From: an uncultured Muribaculaceae bacterium
Lineage (GTDB): Bacteria > Bacteroidota > Bacteroidia > Bacteroidales > Muribaculaceae
Direction: 5' to 3'
DNA length: 46,024 bases
Assembly (NCBI GenBank): GCA_944321875.1
Contig: CALUMX010000026.1
Span: forward strand, 1-46,024
In this document: positions 41,703 through 46,024 of the stretch, in pieces
Layout: each line of letters begins with the position of its first letter
How positions within the stretch are numbered: position 1 is the first letter of the stretch
Notes under the pieces: model-generated
Told to the model about the DNA's origin: nothing
The model's database searches: none
What the model saw: only the letters and a program-made list of their open reading frames with translations
Program-made: the position numbers and the translations under genes

Positions 41703-43259
41703 ATGAGACCATCCTATTTGACTTTGGGTCTTTGTGTATTGCCCTTCCTGCCGTCGGCTGCGCAGGAGGGCAAGCAGAGGCCGAACATTATCTTTATCAT
41801 GAGCGATGACCACGCGCGTCAGGCCATGAGCATCTACGGGCATCCGATTGGAAAAGTCGCTCCGACTCCCAATATTGACCGTATCGGGCATGAGGGTGCC
41901 GTGTTCATGAACAATTATTGCTGCAACTCCATCTCCGGTCCGAGCCGTGCGGCAGTGCTGACAGGAAAACACAGCCACGCCAACGGATTCATGCGTAACA
42001 CGAACATCGGATTTGATGGTTCGCAGCAGACGTTGCCGAAAATTCTCCGTGCCAACGGCTATGAGACGGCGATTATCGGTAAGTGGCATCTGGTGTCGAA
42101 ACCTACGGGATTTGACCATTGGATGATTCTGAATGACCAGGGCGATTACTGCAATCCATATTTCATTACGGAGAACGATACGGTACAGCATAAGGGTTAT
42201 GTGACCGATTTGATTACGCAATATTGCGAGGACTGGCTGAATAACCGAGAGGGAAAGGACAGCAAGCCGTTTTTTCTGATGATGCACCATAAGGCGGTGC
42301 ATCGCAACTGGGTGCCGGCTGAGCGTCACTACCGCTTGTACGAGCATACGAAATTCCCTCTCCCGGAAACGTTCTTTGACGATTACGAGGGACGCTATGC
42401 GGCGGAGATGCAGAAGATGAACATCTACCGCGACATGTATGAGGGTCACGATTTGAAGATGGTGGCAGGCATCGATAGCGACGATTTGCTTTTCGACCCG
42501 TGGCCGCACGCTTTTCTCGGAACGATGACGCCGGAGGAGAGGGAACGGTTCATGGCGGCTTACCGCGACCGCAACAATGAATTTTACTCGAAAAAACGCT
42601 CGTTCCGCGAGGTGGCAGAGTGGAAATACCAGCGCTACATGCAGGACTATATGGCGACGGTTGCAAGCGTCGATGAGAGCGTAGGCGAGATTCTCGACTA
42701 TCTGGAGCGCACAGGACTGGCGGAGAATACGATTGTGGTCTATACGACCGACCAGGGATTCTATCTCGGCGAGCACGGCTGGTTTGACAAGCGGTTTATG
42801 TATGAGGAGTCGTTCGGCATGCCGATGGTGATGCGTTGGCCGGGACACATCAAGCCGGGTACGGTGGTGGACGCCCTGACGCAGAACATTGATTTTGCTC
42901 CGACGTTCCTTGATATGTGCGGCGTGGAGATACCGTCCGATATGCAGGGTGTTTCGTTCAAGAAAGTGGTAGAGACGGGCAAAACGCCGTCCGACTGGCG
43001 CAAGTCGCTCTATTACCATTATTACGAATACCCCGGTTTCCATAGCGTGAGAGCGCATTACGGCATCAAGAAAGGAAACTTGAAGCTGATGCACTTCTAC
43101 AAGGAAGACAAGTGGGAGTTCTTCGATTTGAGCAAGGACCCGAATGAGCTTCACAATATTTATGAGGAAAACAAGAATAAAGCTGTGGTGCTTGACTTGA
43201 AAAAGGAACTGAAGGAACTTCAGAAGCAGTATGAGGTTCCCGAGGAATATTGTCATTGA
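41703..43259 (+). CDS. S1-family sulfatase, Ser-type
   Basis: A 518-residue exported sulfatase (signal peptide to about 20). Metal ligands Asp35-Asp36 in IMSDDH and a later TDQGFYLGEHG with further ligands are present. The activation motif is Ser78-Gly-Pro-Ser-Arg, so the catalytic formylglycine comes from serine, not cysteine, and needs an anaerobic radical-SAM maturase (anSME), which is not in this window. Lys in GKWHL is conserved. It resembles the Bacteroides mucin- and GlcNAc-6-sulfatase group of S1, but the sulfate position is not fixed. It is the fourth gene of the operon. Confidence 0.92.
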   Translation: MRPSYLTLGLCVLPFLPSAAQEGKQRPNIIFIMSDDHARQAMSIYGHPIGKVAPTPNIDRIGHEGAVFMNNYCCNSISGPSRAAVLTGKHSHANGFMRNTNIGFDGSQQTLPKILRANGYETAIIGKWHLVSKPTGFDHWMILNDQGDYCNPYFITENDTVQHKGYVTDLITQYCEDWLNNREGKDSKPFFLMMHHKAVHRNWVPAERHYRLYEHTKFPLPETFFDDYEGRYAAEMQKMNIYRDMYEGHDLKMVAGIDSDDLLFDPWPHAFLGTMTPEERERFMAAYRDRNNEFYSKKRSFREVAEWKYQRYMQDYMATVASVDESVGEILDYLERTGLAENTIVVYTTDQGFYLGEHGWFDKRFMYEESFGMPMVMRWPGHIKPGTVVDALTQNIDFAPTFLDMCGVEIPSDMQGVSFKKVVETGKTPSDWRKSLYYHYYEYPGFHSVRAHYGIKKGNLKLMHFYKEDKWEFFDLSKDPNELHNIYEENKNKAVVLDLKKELKELQKQYEVPEEYCH

Positions 43260-43291
43260 GAAACGCATTTGAACCAGGAAGAACCGTCTAT

Positions 43292-43311
43292 GGCCGGTGT
43301 CGCAGCCGGCC
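43292..43311. other. GC-rich hairpin between sulfatase and GH172 genes
   Basis: GGCCGG (43292-43297) pairs with CCGGCC (43306-43311) around eight bases. There is no T run, so it is more likely an mRNA-stabilising or processing hairpin than a terminator. Confidence 0.4.
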
Positions 43312-43330
43312 GTGGATGTCCCGGTTGATG

Positions 43331-43363
43331 TTATGTAGTGTTTGTTAAATTTATGTAGTGTTT
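43331..43363 (+). repeat. TTATGTAGTGTTT direct repeats, 20-bp spacing
   Basis: TTATGTAGTGTTT occurs at 43331-43343 and again at 43351-43363, exactly 20 bp apart (about two turns), ending 10 bp before the GH172 start codon. A weak promoter-like TAAATTTA lies between. It shares the core ATGTAGTGT/ACGTAGTGT with the repeats before GH3. Confidence 0.55.
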
Positions 43364-43372
43364 TTATCGACT

Positions 43373-44524
43373 ATGAAAAATATCATTTTCTTATTTTTAT
43401 TTCTGTTATCGGCCGTGTCGGTAAATGCCCAGTTGTGGAACGTTCCTGAGGGTTATGAGACACGGTGGACAAGTTTTGAGAATCCGAAAGGTGAGAAAGG
43501 CGCGGCAGCAAAGTGCAACAGCGGCGCAAAGGGAAGCGCGTTCAGCCGGGTAATGGCAGGCGACAGCTGTGTCCTGCTTGCGCAGGATGGCCCGGGCATC
43601 ATCAACCGCATCTGGCTTACGGTGAGTGAGCGCGGACCGGAGATGCTGCGTGCGTTGCGCATCAAGTTTTATTGGGACCATTCGGCAGTTCCCGCCGTTG
43701 ACGTTCCGTTGGGCGATTTCTTCGGTAATCCGTTGTCGCTTTTGACGCCTTTTGAGAATTGTTTCTTCTCAAATCCTGAAGGACGTTCGTTCAACTGCTG
43801 TATCCCGATGCCTTACCGTACGGGCGCGAAGATTGTGTTTGTCAACACGTCTGACAAGGATATGACGCATCTGTTCTATGATGTCAACTTCACCAAAATC
43901 CCGGGATGGAAGCCGGAGATGAACTATTTCCATGCCGTATGGCGGGAAGACAAGCTGACGGAGCTCGGCAAGGACTACGAGGTATTGCCGAAAGTGAACG
44001 GCAAGGGTCGTTTCCTGGGTGTAAGTTTCGGAATTTTTGCCAACAAGGCTTACAAGAAGACCTGGTGGGGCGAAGGAGAGTTTAAGTTTTATATCGACGG
44101 CGACAAGGAATATCCGACGTTGTGCGGTACCGGTGTGGAGGATTATATCGGTACGGCTTGGGGGCAGGGTGCTTTCTCCCACCGCTATCAGGGTTGTCCG
44201 ATTGCTGAGGCCGACAGCAGCCGCTGGTTGATGTACCGTTTCCATGTGGAGGACCCGATTTATTTTCACAAGGACATCCGGGTGACACTGCAGCAAATCG
44301 GCGGTGCTCCTTATCAGGACGTGCTCGACCTTTACCGTGCGGGCGTTCCGCTCATTCCTACGACGATTGACATGAGCGAAGAATTTAAATTCTACCGGTT
44401 GTTGGGCGAGCATTCCGATTTGAAAATCACCGATGAGGATTTCCCGAAAGGATTCGTCAACTTCTACCGTCAGGACCATCTGACTTCGACCGCTTATTTC
44501 TATCTGGACAAACCGAACTTGTAA
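43373..44524 (+). CDS. DUF2961/GH172 family protein A
   Basis: A 383-residue exported protein; ATG 43373 opens a signal peptide ending at SVNAQ (residue 20). The fold is the double jelly roll of DUF2961, now GH172. Its landmarks are GPGIINRIW early on, WWGEGE (231-236) and GTGVED (252-257); glutamates in these two motifs correspond by position to the catalytic pair of the family. Characterised GH172 enzymes act on fructofuranosyl and D-arabinofuranosyl residues, forming trimers or larger rings. The actual substrate here is not known. It is followed 16 bp later by a paralogue, and lies 113 bp after the sulfatase gene, so it may have its own promoter. Confidence 0.9.
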   Translation: MKNIIFLFLFLLSAVSVNAQLWNVPEGYETRWTSFENPKGEKGAAAKCNSGAKGSAFSRVMAGDSCVLLAQDGPGIINRIWLTVSERGPEMLRALRIKFYWDHSAVPAVDVPLGDFFGNPLSLLTPFENCFFSNPEGRSFNCCIPMPYRTGAKIVFVNTSDKDMTHLFYDVNFTKIPGWKPEMNYFHAVWREDKLTELGKDYEVLPKVNGKGRFLGVSFGIFANKAYKKTWWGEGEFKFYIDGDKEYPTLCGTGVEDYIGTAWGQGAFSHRYQGCPIAEADSSRWLMYRFHVEDPIYFHKDIRVTLQQIGGAPYQDVLDLYRAGVPLIPTTIDMSEEFKFYRLLGEHSDLKITDEDFPKGFVNFYRQDHLTSTAYFYLDKPNL

Positions 44525-44540
44525 TTAATACCAGTTACTT

Positions 44541-45725
44541 ATGAAAAAAATCTATTTATGCCTGATGCTCCTTCTGATGGGAGTGGGTGTCTCTTATTCC
44601 CAGACAAACATGACGGGCGAGATGTTTGACCTCGCCAAAATGAAGGACGGCCTGCGCAACCGTCGTGTCAGCAGCTATGACCGTTCCGGCAACAACCGTG
44701 ACCACCTCAGCCCGGTACAGCCCGGTGAGACGAGAGTGCTGGCCGACATTCAGGGAGCCGGTGTAATTAACCATATATGGATTACGATGTCGCCCGGTCC
44801 CGGTGAGCTTTCTCGCAACGACATCATTCTGCGTATGTACTGGGACGGTAACGAGCAGCCATCGGTAGTGTCGCCAATCGGTCCGTTCTTCGGCCAGGGC
44901 TGGAACGAGCAGTATAATTACGCGTCGTTTGCCCTCTCCTCAGGTCCGAACGGAGGTACAGGACTCAGTTGCTATTTTGCGATGCCTTTTGCGAAGGGTG
45001 CGCGCATTGAGATAGAGAATCAGACTGACGTGGCTATAGGTGCTTTTTATTATTACATAGATTATGTGGAAATGAAAAAGCTTCCGGAAGACATGGGACG
45101 TTTCCATGCATGGTTTAACCGTGAAATCACGGAGGCTCTTCCGGAGGGAGAGACAGAGTGGGGTTCTGTCGGTAAGCAGACCGAGAATAAGGACGGTGCC
45201 GGCAACTATGCGTTTGCCGACATCAAGGGTAAAGGTCATTTCGTTGGTCTGAACTACTATGTACAGTGTCCGACGCCGATGTGGTATGGCGAGGGTGACG
45301 ACATGTGGTTTATCGACGGAGAGGAAAAAGCCTCGCTGCTCGGAACCGGTACGGAGGACTTGTTCAATACCGCATGGTGTCCGAAAGAGCCGTATCAGAA
45401 TCTTTATTTCGGTTATCCGCGTGTGAACAACGATGTCGGATTCCTGGGACGTACCCACATCTACCGTTTCTTTATCCAGGACCCGATTTTCTTTGAGAAG
45501 GGACTGAAGGCAACCATTGAGCACGGACACAACAACTGTCTGACGCTGGATTTGGCAACGGTGGCTTACTGGTATCAGGACAAGGCAACGGCCGTACCTG
45601 CTATTCCTGACAAAGTGGGACGTAAGCTGAAGCCGATGATTGACGGAGTCATGATGCACAAGTGGCGTCATGAATGGAGAAAGAATCATGGCAATGCTCC
45701 CGACCTTTGGGGCGACGAGCAGTAA
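44541..45725 (+). CDS. DUF2961/GH172 family protein B
   Basis: A 394-residue paralogue of protein A with a signal peptide (ends near SYSQ). GAGVINHIWITMSPGPG, WYGEGDDMWFIDGEE and GTGTEDLFNTAW are the family landmarks; the two motif glutamates are 21 residues apart, versus 22 in A. The two copies differ too much at the sequence level to be a recent duplication and probably act on different linkages or form a mixed assembly. It is last in the operon, followed by a terminator at 45800-45846. Confidence 0.9.
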   Translation: MKKIYLCLMLLLMGVGVSYSQTNMTGEMFDLAKMKDGLRNRRVSSYDRSGNNRDHLSPVQPGETRVLADIQGAGVINHIWITMSPGPGELSRNDIILRMYWDGNEQPSVVSPIGPFFGQGWNEQYNYASFALSSGPNGGTGLSCYFAMPFAKGARIEIENQTDVAIGAFYYYIDYVEMKKLPEDMGRFHAWFNREITEALPEGETEWGSVGKQTENKDGAGNYAFADIKGKGHFVGLNYYVQCPTPMWYGEGDDMWFIDGEEKASLLGTGTEDLFNTAWCPKEPYQNLYFGYPRVNNDVGFLGRTHIYRFFIQDPIFFEKGLKATIEHGHNNCLTLDLATVAYWYQDKATAVPAIPDKVGRKLKPMIDGVMMHKWRHEWRKNHGNAPDLWGDEQ

Positions 45726-45799
45726 TAATTTGGATAACGGACTTATTGCTGAAATAGGTAATAGGTTGTTTTAGGTTGTTTTTCACAAAATGTATCCGT

Positions 45800-45846
45800 T
45801 TGGGGTAAGGAGTCCTTGGAAGGAGGGTTCTTTACCCCAATTTTTT
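45800..45846 (+). terminator. Terminator of the glycan operon
   Basis: TTGGGGTAA (45800-45808) pairs with TTACCCCAA (45832-45840), followed by six T. It lies about 75 bp after the GH172 B stop. The tandem TAGGTTGTTTT just before it (about 45762-45781) is a short direct repeat of no known meaning. Confidence 0.82.
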
Positions 45847-45970
45847 GTTTTGATGGCTGGTCTGTTGGACAATCGTGATTTTAGCGTAAAAAAGTTTTCA
45901 TGATAATTAATTGATTGATAGGTGGAAGCGAAATTTTCATGTTTTAGAGCATAAAAAAGTTGCGAAAAAA

Positions 45971-46002
45971 TTTGGAGGGGTAGGGAAAAGTACCTACCTT
46001 TG
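45971..46002 (+). promoter_or_regulatory. Strong promoter at the right edge
   Basis: TTTG (45971-45974), 20 bp, TACCTTTG (45995-46002), both boxes perfect. It is preceded by A/T-rich, UP-element-like sequence in which TTTTAGCGTAAAAAAGTT (45879-45896) is repeated in similar form at 45942-45961. The transcript leaves the window; the gene it serves is not visible. Confidence 0.85.
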
Positions 46003-46024
46003 CACTCGCAAAAACGGGGGAGCC

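Noticed and set aside
40749..43268. 839-codon open frame on the minus strand opposite the GH2 and sulfatase genes
   Set aside because: It is fully antisense to two well-supported genes. Its translation is rich in His, Arg and Val without domains, the usual shadow of high-GC codon use.
43373..45725. Recent tandem duplication of one GH172 gene
   Set aside because: The two products share only family motifs and differ in length, in motif spacing and in most residues, so the duplication, if any, is old.

Overview
The window is about 46 kb from a Bacteroidota chromosome, most likely order Bacteroidales from a gut-type habitat. Four things point there. Promoters have the Bacteroidota form (TTTG, 19-21 bp, TAnnTTTG) and recognisable Shine-Dalgarno sequences are rare. 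FeoA and FeoB are fused. Markers of the phylum are present: a secreted peptidase with a type IX secretion (T9SS) C-terminal domain, a lipidated TamA (TamL) next to TamB, and a folP-cdaA pair. The right end is a glycan-degradation locus. Family and genus cannot be fixed from this sequence. No rRNA, tRNA, complete insertion sequence, prophage or CRISPR array was found.

Layout. 1-6 kb: menE, a palindromic MITE-like element that overlaps the menE stop codon, the feoAB fusion and metG. 6-9.2 kb (minus strand): an alpha/beta hydrolase fused to a cysteine-rich domain, a toxin-antitoxin-like pair with a well-resolved promoter and two operators, and an OprO/P-type porin. 9.4-13.8 kb: rsgA, then minus-strand folP-cdaA and a sodium-coupled NSS transporter translationally coupled to a small one-helix protein. 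13.9-22.5 kb (plus): VanZ-like protein, tamB and tamL, overlapping in series, then a TraB/GumN-type protein. 22.6-27.6 kb (minus): an operon of a two-receiver PPDK_N protein (usually mislabelled PEP synthase), a long coiled-coil protein and a YbaN membrane protein. 27.9-34.7 kb (plus): a TPR histidine kinase, its NarL/LuxR-type response regulator, a C10 (streptopain-like) peptidase with a T9SS sorting domain, and a lipoprotein of unknown function. 35-45.7 kb (plus): GH3, GH43, GH2, S1 sulfatase and two tandem DUF2961/GH172 proteins. The window ends in a strong promoter for something beyond it.

Most interesting signals. (1) A 16-bp palindrome, CTAC-N8-GTAG, occurs once in each of three consecutive gaps, ahead of the response regulator, the C10 peptidase and the lipoprotein. 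It is a good candidate operator of the two-component system and suggests a small secreted-protease regulon. (2) The glycan locus joins two GH172 enzymes to GH43, GH2, GH3 and a Ser-type sulfatase without SusC/SusD in view, and carries AYGTAGTG direct repeats ahead of GH3 and ahead of the first GH172 gene. (3) The two-receiver PPDK_N and coiled-coil operon has no phosphohistidine domain, so its standard label is probably wrong. (4) The toxin-antitoxin promoter lies between two near-identical palindromes. All regulatory calls are from sequence pattern alone.
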